Positions 15,163 to 25,524 of a stretch of 64,000 nt of DNA are shown here, piece by piece. The DNA lies in NCBI RefSeq assembly GCF_900114535.1, contig NZ_FOTK01000001.1, forward strand, positions 1 to 64,000, in the 5' to 3' direction. A program made the position numbers and the translations under genes. Below the pieces are notes generated by a model that was not told the DNA's origin, made no database searches, and worked only from the letters and a program-made list of their open reading frames with translations. This stretch comes from Methylobacterium pseudosasicola (GTDB lineage Bacteria > Pseudomonadota > Alphaproteobacteria > Rhizobiales > Beijerinckiaceae). Positions within the stretch are counted from its first letter, which is position 1; each line of letters begins with the position of its first letter.

Positions 15163-15932
15163 GCGAGCCCCTGCTTCAGGTCCGCGGCCTGACCAAGCGC
15201 TACGGCACGCGCCTCGCCTGCGCCGACGTGTCGTTCGACATCGATCCCGGCGAGGTACTGGCGATCGTGGGCGAGTCCGGCTCGGGCAAGTCGACGCTGC
15301 TCTCCCTCGTCGCCACCGAGCTCGCCCCGGATGCCGGGACGGTCTCCTACCGGATGCGCGACGACGTGCTGCGGGACCTCGCCGGTCTGAGCGAGGCCGA
15401 GCGCCGGGCGCTGATGCGCACCGATTGGGGCTTCGTGCGCCAGGACGCGGCCCAGGGCCTGCGCATGACGGTCTCGGCCGGCGGCAATGTCGGCGAGCGC
15501 CTGATGGGGCTTGGCGAGCGCCATTACGGCCGCATCCGCGGGCAGGCGCTCGACTGGCTCGGCCGGGTCGAGATCGCCGCCGACCGGATCGACGATCCGC
15601 CCACGCGCTTCTCCGGCGGCATGCGCCAGCGCCTGCAGATCGCCCGCAACCTCGTCACCGGCCCGCGCCTCGTGCTGATGGATGAGCCGACCTCGGGCCT
15701 CGACGTCTCGGTTCAGGCCCGGCTCCTCGACCTGATCCGGCGGCTCTCGGCCGAGCTCGGGCTCGCCGTGATCATCGTCACCCACGACCTCGCGGTGGCC
15801 CGCCTGCTGTCGCACCGGATCATGGTCATGCGCGCGGGCCGGGTGATCGAGACCGGCCTGACCGACCGGGTGCTCGACGACCCCGAGCACGCCTACACCC
15901 AGCTCCTCGTCTCCTCGGTGCTCGTCGCATGA
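15159..15932 (+). CDS. phnK: C-P lyase accessory ABC-type ATPase PhnK
   Basis: 257 residues. Walker A GESGSGKST (about 38-46), Q-loop in WGFVRQDAAQGLRM, signature FSGGMRQRLQIARNL, Walker B LVLMDEPTSGLD and switch His in VTHDLA. Despite its transporter-like sequence, PhnK docks on PhnJ in the C-P lyase complex rather than on a membrane permease. ATGA overlaps at both ends tie it to the acetyltransferase and phnL. Confidence 0.94.
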   Translation: MSEPLLQVRGLTKRYGTRLACADVSFDIDPGEVLAIVGESGSGKSTLLSLVATELAPDAGTVSYRMRDDVLRDLAGLSEAERRALMRTDWGFVRQDAAQGLRMTVSAGGNVGERLMGLGERHYGRIRGQALDWLGRVEIAADRIDDPPTRFSGGMRQRLQIARNLVTGPRLVLMDEPTSGLDVSVQARLLDLIRRLSAELGLAVIIVTHDLAVARLLSHRIMVMRAGRVIETGLTDRVLDDPEHAYTQLLVSSVLVA

Positions 15933-16633
15933 CCGCGCTTCTGACCTTCCAGGATGTGGCCAAGAGCTTCACCCTGCACCTGCGCGGCGGCGTCGTACTT
16001 CCCGTGGTGGGGGGCGTCAGCCTCTCGGTGGCGCCGGGCGAGTGCGTGGTGCTCGGCGGCCCCTCGGGAGCGGGCAAGTCCTCGCTCCTGAAAATGGCCT
16101 ACGGCAACTATCGCTGCGATGCCGGCGCGATCCTGGTCCGCGACGGGGACGCCGTGGTGGACGTGGTGCGGGCCGATCCGCGGGTCATGCTGTCCCTGCG
16201 GGCGCGGGTCATCGCCTACGTGTCGCAGTTCCTGCGGGTGATCCCACGCGTGTCGGCCCTCGACGTGGTCGAGGCCGCCGGCCGCGAGGGCGGCTTGTCC
16301 GAGGATGAGGCCCGCGCACGGGCAAAAAACCTGCTGGCCCGGCTGAACCTGCCCGAGCGACTCTGGAGCCTGCCGCCCGCGACCTTCTCGGGGGGCGAGC
16401 AGCAGCGGGTGAACATCGCCCGGGGGCTGATCGCCGACCGGCCGCTGCTCCTGCTCGACGAGCCCACCGCGTCGCTGGATGCCAGCAACCGCGCCGTGGT
16501 GGCCGAGCTCGTCCGCGAGAAGCTGGCCGCCGGCGCCGGCGTGCTCGGCATCTTCCACGACAGCGAGATGCGCGATGCTGTGGCGACGCGAATCGTCGAC
16601 GTGATGCGCTTCGCGCAAGCCCGGGCAGCCTAG
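15929..16633 (+). CDS. phnL: C-P lyase accessory ABC-type ATPase PhnL
   Basis: 234 residues. Walker A GGPSGAGKSS, signature FSGGEQQRVNIARGL, Walker B LLLLDEPTASLD and switch His in GIFHDSEM. Together with PhnK it is an ABC ATPase of the soluble C-P lyase machine. The TAG stop is the first base triplet of a 12-bp inverted repeat. A 111-base gap separates it from phnM, the only sizeable gap in the phnI-to-phnN run. Confidence 0.94.
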   Translation: MTALLTFQDVAKSFTLHLRGGVVLPVVGGVSLSVAPGECVVLGGPSGAGKSSLLKMAYGNYRCDAGAILVRDGDAVVDVVRADPRVMLSLRARVIAYVSQFLRVIPRVSALDVVEAAGREGGLSEDEARARAKNLLARLNLPERLWSLPPATFSGGEQQRVNIARGLIADRPLLLLDEPTASLDASNRAVVAELVREKLAAGAGVLGIFHDSEMRDAVATRIVDVMRFAQARAA

Positions 16634-16671
16634 CGCGTCGTGGCGGATATCGGAGCCGGCACGACGCGCTA
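16631..16671. repeat. Perfect 12-bp inverted repeat overlapping the phnL stop
   Basis: TAGCGCGTCGTG (16631-16642) pairs exactly with CACGACGCGCTA (16660-16671) around 17 bases; the first three bases are the phnL stop. The second arm is followed by GACTTTTG, so it could attenuate transcription into phnM. Confidence 0.6.
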
Positions 16672-16684
16672 GACTTTTGATTCC

Positions 16685-16728
16685 CATCGTCTTTTTCCGA
16701 AAGCCGGATGCCACCTTTCGGGACGATG
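16685..16728. repeat. Intergenic palindromic repeat, copy C
   Basis: CATCGTC...CCGAAAG on the left and CCTTTCGGGACGATG on the right. Shares the core of copy A (1061-1106) in inverted orientation. Ends 16 bases before the phnM ATG, so it borders the ribosome site GAGGAG. Confidence 0.6.
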
Positions 16729-16744
16729 CTCCAGAGGAGTTCCG

Positions 16745-17881
16745 ATGAGCGACCTGATCCTCGAAAACGCGATCCTGGTCCTGCCGGACCGGGTCGAGCA
16801 CGGCTGGCTCGCCGTGAGCGACGGCCGCATCGCGGAGATCGGCACCGGGCGCGCGCCCGAGCGCGGCCTCGACCTCGGCGGTGACCATCTGATCCCCGGG
16901 CTGATCGAGCTGCACACCGACCATCTCGAGAGCCACTTCGCGCCCCGGCCCAAGGTTCGCTGGCATCCCCTCGGCGCGGTGCTGGCCTACGACGCGCAGA
17001 TCACCGCTTCGGGCATCACCACGGTGTTCGATTCGCTCCGCGCCGGCAGCGACCCCGACGGCAGCGGCCTCGGCTCCGAGCTGACGCAGCTCGCCGCGGC
17101 GATCGAGACCGCGCGCGCCAGCAACCTGTTCCGGGCCGAGCACTTCACGCATCTGCGCTGCGAATTGCCCTCCGCGGACGTGCTCGACACGGTGGCGGAC
17201 TTCAAGGCGCGCTATCCGATCGGCCTTATCTCGCTGATGGATCACACCCCGGGTCAGCGCCAGTTCCGCGACATCGAGAAGTACTACACCTACGCCACGC
17301 GGGGCGGCCGCACGCTGGAAGAGGTCCGGGCCAACACCGAGCGCAAGATCCGGGACGGCCAAGCCCTCAACGGCCGCAACCGTCCGGCCCTGGTCCAGTT
17401 CGCGCAGGAGATGGGCATTCCCCTGGCGAGCCACGACGACACCACCCTGGCCGATGTCGAGCTCGCGGCCGGCGAGGGGGTTGCGCTAGCCGAGTTCCCG
17501 ACCACCCTGGAGGCGGCCGAGGCCGCGCATGGGCGCGGGATCACCGTGATGATGGGCGCCCCGAACCTGATCCGCGGCGGCTCGCATTCCGGCAACGTCG
17601 CCGCCCTGGCGCTCGCCGAGGCCGGCCATCTCGACATCCTGTCGTCGGATTACGTGCCGGCGAGCCTGCTGATGGCGGCCTTCCTGTTGCCCGAGCAGGC
17701 CCCGGCGATCTCACTGCCGCAGGCCCTCGCCACCGTGACGGTCAATCCCGCCCGCGCCGCCGGCCTGACTGACCGCGGCGCCCTGCAGCCGGGCCTGCGG
17801 GCCGATCTGGTGCGGGTTCAGCGCGCCGAAGGGGTGCCGGTGGTCCGGAAGGTCTGGCGCGCCGGCCTGCGGGTCGCCTGA
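16745..17881 (+). CDS. phnM: RPnTP diphosphohydrolase PhnM
   Basis: 378 residues, ATG after AGAGGAGTTCCG. Amidohydrolase-superfamily enzyme that removes pyrophosphate from alpha-D-ribose 1-phosphonate 5-triphosphate before the C-P lyase step. Metal-binding and family motifs include HTDHLESH (about 58-65), MDHTPGQRQF, ASHDD, GAPNLIRGGSHSGN and the final Asp in SSDYVP. Length is as usual for PhnM. The stop shares one base with the phnN ATG. Confidence 0.95.
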   Translation: MSDLILENAILVLPDRVEHGWLAVSDGRIAEIGTGRAPERGLDLGGDHLIPGLIELHTDHLESHFAPRPKVRWHPLGAVLAYDAQITASGITTVFDSLRAGSDPDGSGLGSELTQLAAAIETARASNLFRAEHFTHLRCELPSADVLDTVADFKARYPIGLISLMDHTPGQRQFRDIEKYYTYATRGGRTLEEVRANTERKIRDGQALNGRNRPALVQFAQEMGIPLASHDDTTLADVELAAGEGVALAEFPTTLEAAEAAHGRGITVMMGAPNLIRGGSHSGNVAALALAEAGHLDILSSDYVPASLLMAAFLLPEQAPAISLPQALATVTVNPARAAGLTDRGALQPGLRADLVRVQRAEGVPVVRKVWRAGLRVA

Positions 17882-18411
17882 TGGCGGGCTGCTTGGTCCT
17901 CGTGGTCGGCCCGAGCGGGGCCGGCAAGGATACGCTGATCCGGCTGGCCCGGGCGGCGCTCGCGGGCGACCCGCGCTACGTCTTCCCCCGGCGCCTCGTG
18001 ACCCGGCCGCCCTCCGGCGACGAGGACAATGACGAGATCGACCCGGCCGCCTTCGCGCGCGGCTGCGCGGCCGGCGCCTTCACCCTGCATTGGCGCGCCC
18101 ACGGGCTCGGCTACGCGATTCCCGCGCAGGCCGCCGATCTCGCCGCCGGCGGGCGTGTGGTCGTCTGCAACGTTTCGCGGCGGATCGTCGAGGAGGCCCG
18201 GGGACGCGGCCTGCCGGTCAGCGTCGTCGAGGTTACGGCACCGCCGGAGGTCCTGGCCAGCCGCATCGCCGCCCGGGGCCGGGCGGCGGACGGCGACCTC
18301 GTTGCGCGCCTGGCCCGGGAAGCCCGGGTCCGGGCCGACCTCGCCATCCTCAACACCGGCACGCCGGACGAAGCGGCGGCTCGGCTGATCGCGCATCTGC
18401 GCGCCTGCTAG
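17881..18411 (+). CDS. phnN: Ribose 1,5-bisphosphokinase PhnN
   Basis: 176 residues. Guanylate-kinase-like P-loop VVGPSGAGKDTL at the N-terminus, then RLVTRPPSGDEDNDEI and a lid region near LHWRAHGLGYAIP. It phosphorylates ribose 1,5-bisphosphate to PRPP at the end of the C-P lyase route. It is the last gene of the cluster. Downstream lies a convergent porin gene with its own terminator; no clear terminator for the phn operon was found. Confidence 0.93.
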   Translation: MAGCLVLVVGPSGAGKDTLIRLARAALAGDPRYVFPRRLVTRPPSGDEDNDEIDPAAFARGCAAGAFTLHWRAHGLGYAIPAQAADLAAGGRVVVCNVSRRIVEEARGRGLPVSVVEVTAPPEVLASRIAARGRAADGDLVARLAREARVRADLAILNTGTPDEAAARLIAHLRAC

Positions 18412-18462
18412 GTCCTTTCGCGCGGGCCGAGGGCGGAAGCGGGCATGCCGGTTGTTGCGTCG

Positions 18463-18501
18463 AAAACAGAAAGGGCGCGTGCCGGTTACGGCTCACGCCC
18501 T
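18463..18501 (-). terminator. Rho-independent terminator of the porin gene
   Basis: Read on the minus strand, GGGCGTG...CACGCGCCC forms a hairpin followed by TTTCTGTTTTC. It lies about 50 bases past the porin stop. Confidence 0.7.
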
Positions 18502-18552
18502 CGAAGGATAGTCCGGGAGATTCGCTCCCAGGCCGCTTCTGTCGGCTCAGTA

Positions 18553-19416
18553 CTAGAAGCCGCCGAACTTGTAGTTGAAGCCAGCGCGGACGATGCTGCC
18601 CTCGGTCCGGAAGCGCGAGATGTACGAGCCGTTGCCGACGCCAGGGATAGCGGCGACGAGCACGTTCTGGGTGCCGAGGTCGTAGTGCAGGTACTCGGCC
18701 TTGATGGTCACGGCGTCGTACTTGATGCCGAGATATTTGCCGACGGCGAAATAGTTCAGGAAGCTGTCGGTCGGGATGGCGAACTCGATGCCGCCGCCGT
18801 AAGCGAAGCCGGTCTTGAAGTCGTCATAGCGGCCAGCGAACTGCAGGGCACCGCCGGGGGTGTAGAAGTTGGCGTCGTGGAACACGTTGCCGTAGGCGAG
18901 ACCGCCCATGCCGTAGACCATGACGCGGTCGAACGCGTAGCCGACGCGGCCGGTGAGGGTGCCGAGCCAGTCGAGGCTCTGGCGGAACTGGCTGATGTTC
19001 GGCGGGCCGCCGGCCACGTTGCCGGTGCCGAGGACGACACGGTTCTTGGTGATGTCCGTCCAGTCGATGCTGTTGGCGACGCCGACCACGAAGCCGGAGC
19101 CCGGCGTGAACTGATAGTTGTAGCCGGCGGTGCCGCCGATGTTGGCGATGCCGTCCTGCGAGGTCGAGGTCAGGAACGGACGGCGGCCGAGCGCCACGTT
19201 GGTGGCGTTGCCCGGCAGGACGCCGACGGTGGTGATGCGCTCGCGATCGGTGAAGGTGTAGGCCGACTCGAGACCTGCATAGAAGCCCGTCCAGGTGAAG
19301 ACCGGCACCGGGGTGAAGACCGGCGGCGGCGCGGCGCGGCGCGGCAGGTCGGCCGCGACGGCGGCCGTCGAGACCAGGGCCGTCGCGGCGCTGGCGAGGA
19401 GGAGCTTCTTCATCAT
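18553..19416 (-). CDS. Omp25/Omp31-type outer membrane beta-barrel porin
   Basis: 287 residues. Signal peptide MMKKLLLASAATALVSTAAVAA is followed by DLPRRAAPPP; the start could be the second Met. The mature part begins with VPVFTWTGFYAGLESAY, the hallmark of the Rhizobiales Omp25/31 group, continues as amphipathic strands and ends NYKFGGF with a terminal Phe for BAM recognition. Location is the outer membrane; such proteins are often abundant and structural. The adjacent phn cluster may be unrelated. No other domain is seen. Confidence 0.85.
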   Translation of the reverse strand: MMKKLLLASAATALVSTAAVAADLPRRAAPPPVFTPVPVFTWTGFYAGLESAYTFTDRERITTVGVLPGNATNVALGRRPFLTSTSQDGIANIGGTAGYNYQFTPGSGFVVGVANSIDWTDITKNRVVLGTGNVAGGPPNISQFRQSLDWLGTLTGRVGYAFDRVMVYGMGGLAYGNVFHDANFYTPGGALQFAGRYDDFKTGFAYGGGIEFAIPTDSFLNYFAVGKYLGIKYDAVTIKAEYLHYDLGTQNVLVAAIPGVGNGSYISRFRTEGSIVRAGFNYKFGGF

Positions 19417-19727
19417 GTTTGCGAGACCCGGGTGACCAGTGGTTGTCGCAACTTAAGCTCGGCCGCGTCGGGTCCGCTATGCCCTGCAAGCCACACTGTG
19501 TCTCGAAAGTGTCCACCGAAATTGCCGATCATCAATATCCACGGCCTGCAAAGTGGTCGGTCGGCGCTTGACAGGTCGCCTCGCGCCGGGGTGCCCAGCG
19601 CGCCGGACCTTGATCGCAAGCGGCCGACCCTCTAAGCGAACCGCGTTTTTCGCCCCTGTTTATGCGTTCGGGGGCGGCCGACCAGGATCCGGGGAACAGC
19701 GTGGTCCCCGCCGCAGGAATGGGAATC
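19417..19727. other. Porin-tuf divergent intergenic region
   Basis: 311 bases containing the promoters of the minus-strand porin and of tuf. A near-consensus minus-35 element TTGACA lies at 19568-19573 on the plus strand, but no convincing minus-10 follows at 16-18 bases. A GGGGA/TCCCC pair at 19691-19710 could form a small hairpin ahead of tuf. No gene is visible. Confidence 0.4.
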
Positions 19728-20918
<1,191 letters not shown>

Positions 20919-20928
20919 GATCCCGTTG

Positions 20929-20958
20929 GGCTCGGTGCGTCGCCCGACGCGCCGAGCC
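20929..20958 (+). terminator. Long hairpin after tuf, terminator-like
   Basis: GGCTCGGTGCGTCG (20929-20942) pairs with CGACGCGCCGAGCC (20945-20958) with one G-U pair, 11 bases after the tuf stop. No T tract follows, so termination is uncertain; it may protect the tuf 3' end. Confidence 0.5.
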
Positions 20959-21142
20959 GTCAGGTGGGTTCGATCGACTCGCGCCGGTCCCCGTTTCGAC
21001 GGAGGCCGGCGTCGTCGTGTCGGGACCGCGCACCGAAGCCGTCACGAAGCCGGTTTTTAGCCTGTCGCCCCTTGAAAGCCCTGGCAAAGCTGTCGCAAAC
21101 CTCTTGCAAGCGCCGCCGCGATCGGGCATTGGGCGGGACGCT

Positions 21143-21219
21143 AGGAGTGTAGCTCAACTGGTCAGAGCGCCGGTCTCCAAAACCGGAGGTTGCGGGTTCG
21201 AGTCCCTCCACTCCTGCCA
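21143..21219 (+). tRNA. trpT: tRNA-Trp (anticodon CCA)
   Basis: 77 bases with the CCA end encoded. Acceptor AGGAGTG pairs with CACTCCT, D-stem GCTC/GAGC, anticodon stem CCGGT/ACCGG around CTCCAAA (anticodon CCA), T-loop TTCGAGT. The discriminator base is G, as in bacterial tRNA-Trp. The T-stem GCGGG/CCCTC has one C-T mismatch (positions 50-64). It stands just before secE, the usual place for tRNA-Trp. Confidence 0.95.
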
Positions 21220-21403
21220 GACTTCTCACACGGCCCTGCGCGGTCGCCCGGTCGACAAGCCGGCGGAGTTGCGCTAGAGCGGGCGCAATCCGAGATCTGA
21301 AGCGACCGTCGGTGCGGGCCCGTCCAGGCCCTCGGCGCCGGATGTTCGCGTTCCCGGAAGCTGGCCCTGCCTCGGGCTCGCGCACGCAAATAACACTGGC
21401 GCC

Positions 21404-21700
21404 ATGGCATCGAACGAAGCGACCAAGAAGGTGGATGTGGCGCGCGGCGCAGCCCGCGGACCCGCGAATCCGCCGCCGGCCCGTCCGGCAACGCCCGCCC
21501 GGCCGCCGCAGAAGCGCGTGACCCCGGGCGAGTTCTTCTCCCAGGTCCGCGACGAGGCCCGCAAGGTCACCTGGCCGTCCCGCCGGGAGACCACGATCAC
21601 CACCATCATGGTGTTCGTGATGGTCGTGGTCACGAGCCTGTTCTTCACGGTGGTGGACCAGGCCCTGCGCTTTGCGGTCGGGCTGGTACTCGGCCTCTAA
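21404..21700 (+). CDS. secE: Protein translocase subunit SecE
   Basis: 98 residues. A Pro/Ala-rich, charged N-terminal extension (about 1-40) precedes the conserved amphipathic helix FFSQVRDEARKVTWPSRRE and a single transmembrane helix (about 65-90). The alphaproteobacterial form has one membrane span, unlike the three in E. coli. It clamps SecY in the inner membrane. Followed by nusG after 33 bases in the usual order. Confidence 0.95.
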   Translation: MASNEATKKVDVARGAARGPANPPPARPATPARPPQKRVTPGEFFSQVRDEARKVTWPSRRETTITTIMVFVMVVVTSLFFTVVDQALRFAVGLVLGL

Positions 21701-21733
21701 GGGACGCCATCGATCGGGGGAGACCTCGCGGAC

Positions 21734-22288
21734 TTGTCGGAGTTGAACGGAACCGTGTCGAAGCGCTGGTACATTGTCCACGCCTACTCGAACTTCGAGA
21801 ACAAGGTCGCGCAGTCCATCAAGGACCAGGCGGCCCAGCGCGGGCTGACCGAGCTGTTCGACGAGGTGATGGTCCCGACGGAAAAGGTCGTCGAGGTGCG
21901 CCGCGGCCGGAAGGTCGATGCCGAGCGCAAGTTCTTCCCCGGCTACGTGTTGGTGAAGTGCGACCTGACTGACGAGGTCTATCACCTCATCAAGAACACC
22001 CCGAAGGTCACGGGCTTCCTCGGGGCCGACAAGTCGAAGCCGGTTCCGATCCCCGACGCCGAGGCGGAGCGGATCAAGGGTCAGGTTGCCGAGGGCGTCG
22101 ATCGTCCGAAGCCGTCGATCGCGTTCGAGATCGGCGAGACCGTCCGGGTCGCCGACGGCCCGTTCGCGAGCTTCAACGGCACCGTCGAGGAGATCGACGA
22201 GGCCCGCTCCCGCCTCAAGGTGGCCGTGTCGATCTTCGGCCGCGCCACCCCGGTGGAGCTGGAATACGCCCAGGTCGAGAAGGCCTAA
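21734..22288 (+). CDS. nusG: Transcription termination/antitermination factor NusG
   Basis: 184 residues from a TTG at 21734 that has GGGGGAG 11 bases upstream; a GTG at 21755 would give the more usual MSKRWYIVHAYSN start (177 residues). NGN domain with KRWYIVHAYSNFENKV and FFPGYVLVK, linker, then the KOW domain with GETVRVADGPFASFNGTVEEID. It links RNA polymerase with Rho or the ribosome. Start choice is the only uncertainty. Confidence 0.95.
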   Translation: MSELNGTVSKRWYIVHAYSNFENKVAQSIKDQAAQRGLTELFDEVMVPTEKVVEVRRGRKVDAERKFFPGYVLVKCDLTDEVYHLIKNTPKVTGFLGADKSKPVPIPDAEAERIKGQVAEGVDRPKPSIAFEIGETVRVADGPFASFNGTVEEIDEARSRLKVAVSIFGRATPVELEYAQVEKA

Positions 22289-22303
22289 GGCCTCAAGAAA
22301 TTC

Positions 22304-22325
22304 GGCGGCCGGCTTTTTGGCCGCC
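22304..22325 (+). other. Hairpin after nusG
   Basis: GGCGGCC (22304-22310), loop GGCTTTTT, GGCCGCC (22319-22325). It sits in the 224-base nusG-rplK gap and may attenuate or process the transcript before the L11 operon leader. No T tract follows. Confidence 0.4.
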
Positions 22326-22512
22326 CACGCTCTTCCGGCCGGCGCTGCGCGTCGGTCGCGAAGCGGCCGTTCCCGCATAGGGGGCGGTCTCACACGCGGG
22401 AGATCCGCCCGGCCTCGCCTCCGGGATCCACGGCTCGCACCGCGACCTGCAATCGTCCGACCCGCCCGCGCTTAGGCAGCCCGGCGGCGGACGCAGTTTT
22501 GGGAGTTGTCCC

Positions 22513-22962
22513 ATGGCGAAGAAGATCACGGGTTACGTGAAGCTTCAGGTCCCGGCCGGCGCGGCGAACCCGTCGCCCCCGATCGGCCCCGCGCTCGGTC
22601 AGCGCGGCCTCAACATCATGGAATTCTGCAAGGCCTTCAACGCGAAGACCGCGCAGATGGAGAAGGGGACCCCGATCCCGGTGATCATCACCGCGTATCA
22701 GGACCGCTCCTTCACCTTCGAGATGAAGCAGCCGCCGGTCACCTTCTTCCTGAAGAAGGCCGTCGGCCTGAAGATCGGCAAGAAGCCGGCTTCCGGCTCG
22801 AAGACCCCCGGTAAGGGCCCGTCCGTCGGCAAGATCTCCGAGGCGCAGCTGCGCGAGATCGCCGAGAAGAAGATGCCCGACCTCAATTGCGACTCGGTCG
22901 AAGCGGCCGTCGCCATGATCCGCGGCTCTGCCCGGGCCATGGGCCTCGAAATCACGGCCTGA
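22513..22962 (+). CDS. rplK: 50S ribosomal protein L11
   Basis: 149 residues starting [17 protein letters not shown]-terminal domain with the [11 protein letters not shown] loop that contacts 23S rRNA and factors, C-terminal RNA-binding domain with GTARSMG-like [10 protein letters not shown] at the end. It forms the GTPase-associated stalk base and is needed for RelA activation. Co-transcribed with rplA 11 bases downstream. Confidence 0.97.
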   Translation: MAKKITGYVKLQVPAGAANPSPPIGPALGQRGLNIMEFCKAFNAKTAQMEKGTPIPVIITAYQDRSFTFEMKQPPVTFFLKKAVGLKIGKKPASGSKTPGKGPSVGKISEAQLREIAEKKMPDLNCDSVEAAVAMIRGSARAMGLEITA

Positions 22963-22973
22963 GGGAGGACATC

Positions 22974-23672
<699 letters not shown>

Positions 23673-23703
23673 GGCTAAGCCTCGACTCAACGACGTTGCG
23701 AAG

Positions 23704-23733
23704 CGCCCGGCCGGAAACGGCCGGGCGTTTTTT
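23704..23733 (+). terminator. Rho-independent terminator of rplKA
   Basis: CGCCCGGCCG, GAAA loop, CGGCCGGGCG, then six T (23728-23733). A perfect 10-bp stem with T run that closes the secE/nusG/rplKA stretch and isolates hpnP. Confidence 0.93.
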
Positions 23734-23841
23734 GTTGCCTGTGCGGAAGGGGCCGACACGCTTCGAGGCGAGCCAATCCATCACATCATTCTCACCATCG
23801 AAGGGGGCGCCATTCTCTACGGCTGTGCTAGATAAGCCCCC

Positions 23842-25485
23842 ATGCGCAGCACTGTCTCCGTCACGAACCGCCGACGCATCCTGTGCGTCTTCCCCGCATA
23901 CACGCCGTCCTTCGGCACCTTCTCGCACGCCTACCCGCTCATGGGGGGCGTCAAGGCGTTCATGCCCCCGCAGGGCCTCCTGGTGATCGCGGCCTACATG
24001 CCGGAGAGCTGGGAATACCGCTTCATCGACGAGAACATCCGGCGCGCCTCCGCCCAGGATTTTGCCTGGGCCGATGCGGTGTTCATCTCCGGGATGCACA
24101 TCCAGGAAGGCCAGATCCACGATATCGGCCGGCGTGCCCATGCGGCCGGCAAGGTCGCGGCCTTGGGCGGCCCCTCGGTGTCCGGCGCTCGGGAAAAGTA
24201 TCCGGATTTCGACTATCTCCACGTCGGCGAAATCGGCGACGCCACCGACCGGCTGATCGAGCGCCTCGACGCCGACGTCACCCGGCCGCACCAGCAGGTG
24301 GTGTTCGAGACCGGTGAGCGCTTGGCGCTCTCCGATTTTCCGGCCCCGGCCTACGAGGCGGCGCCGCTCAAGCGCTACCTGATCGGCTCGCTGCAATTCT
24401 CCTCGGGCTGCCCGTATCGCTGCGAGTTCTGCGACATCCCGCAGCTCTACGGGCGCCAGCCCCGGCTGAAGAGCCCCGAGCAGATGTGCGCCGAGCTCGA
24501 CGCCATCATCAGCCAGCCCGGGCATCCGGCGGTGGTCTACTTCGTCGACGACAACTTCATCGCCAACCGCAAGGCCACCCGCGAGATGCTGCCGCACCTC
24601 GTCGCCTGGCAGAAGAAGAACAACTACCCGCTCCAGTTCGCCTGCGAGGCGACCCTGAACATGGCCAAGCAGCCCGAGATCCTCGAGCTGATGCGGGAGG
24701 CCAACTTCATGACCGTGTTCGTCGGCATCGAGACGCCGGAGGCGGACGCGCTCAAGGGCATCGACAAGACCCACAACGCCGCCGTGCCGATGTACGAGGC
24801 CATCTCGACCCTCAATTCCTACGGGCTCGAAGTCACCTCGGGCATCATCCTGGGGCTCGATACCGACAGCGACAAGTCCGAGCAGAACCTGATCGACTTC
24901 ATCGACAAGTCGGCGATCCCGGTGCTGACCATCAACCTGCTCCAGGCCCTGCCCAAGACTCCGCTGTGGGATCGGCTGGAGCGCGAGGGCCGGCTGGTCC
25001 ACGACGCGGCGCTCGAATCGAACGTCCTGTTCAAGCGTCCGCACGACACCGTGGTGGCGAGCTGGCGCCGGGCGATCGCCCATGCCTACGAGCCGGAGCA
25101 GCTGTTCGCCCGGTTCAAGCACCAGTGTGAGACCACCTACCCGAATCGGATCGTGACGCCGACCAAGGGCAAGCTGACCTTCACGAACCTGCGCCGCGGC
25201 CTGATTCTCGGCTTCAACATCATCACCCGGGTCGGGCTGGTCTCGGACTACCGCAGGCCGTTCTGGAGTGCCGCGGGCTACGCCCTGAAGCGCGGGCAGA
25301 TCGAGGCGGTGTTCAACATGGGCTTCGTCGCCCACCACCTGATCCGCTTCACCCGCGAGGCCCTGCGCGGCGAGCACAACGCCTCGTTCTATGCCGCGAA
25401 GGCTGCCGAGGCGGAGGATGCGAGGCGGCGCACGTGGTGGGAGAATGCCTGGCGCAAGCTGGCGCCCGAACGCGAGGCGGCTTAG
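23842..25485 (+). CDS. hpnP: B12-binding radical SAM protein, probable hopanoid C-2 methylase HpnP
   Basis: 547 residues. An N-terminal cobalamin-binding-type domain (about 12-150) with RILCVFPAYTPSFGTF, AFMPPQGLLVIAAYMP and ALGGPSVSG, but no DxHxxG motif that I can see. The radical SAM domain has the cluster motif CPYRCEFC (CxxxCxxC) near 192, then YFVDDNFI and VGIETPEA, and a DUF4070-type C-terminus. These segments match HpnP as I recall it from Rhodopseudomonas and Methylobacterium, which methylates hopanoids at C-2. It stands alone after the rplKA terminator, away from other hpn genes. A different substrate remains possible. Confidence 0.75.
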   Translation: MRSTVSVTNRRRILCVFPAYTPSFGTFSHAYPLMGGVKAFMPPQGLLVIAAYMPESWEYRFIDENIRRASAQDFAWADAVFISGMHIQEGQIHDIGRRAHAAGKVAALGGPSVSGAREKYPDFDYLHVGEIGDATDRLIERLDADVTRPHQQVVFETGERLALSDFPAPAYEAAPLKRYLIGSLQFSSGCPYRCEFCDIPQLYGRQPRLKSPEQMCAELDAIISQPGHPAVVYFVDDNFIANRKATREMLPHLVAWQKKNNYPLQFACEATLNMAKQPEILELMREANFMTVFVGIETPEADALKGIDKTHNAAVPMYEAISTLNSYGLEVTSGIILGLDTDSDKSEQNLIDFIDKSAIPVLTINLLQALPKTPLWDRLEREGRLVHDAALESNVLFKRPHDTVVASWRRAIAHAYEPEQLFARFKHQCETTYPNRIVTPTKGKLTFTNLRRGLILGFNIITRVGLVSDYRRPFWSAAGYALKRGQIEAVFNMGFVAHHLIRFTREALRGEHNASFYAAKAAEAEDARRRTWWENAWRKLAPEREAA

Positions 25486-25524
25486 CTTCACGCGTCACAG
25501 CCTCCGCAGCATGGAAGCGTGGTC

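Noticed and set aside
21755..22288. nusG start at the GTG at 21755
   Set aside because: Not excluded, but the TTG at 21734 has the better ribosome site, so the longer form is listed with the alternative noted.
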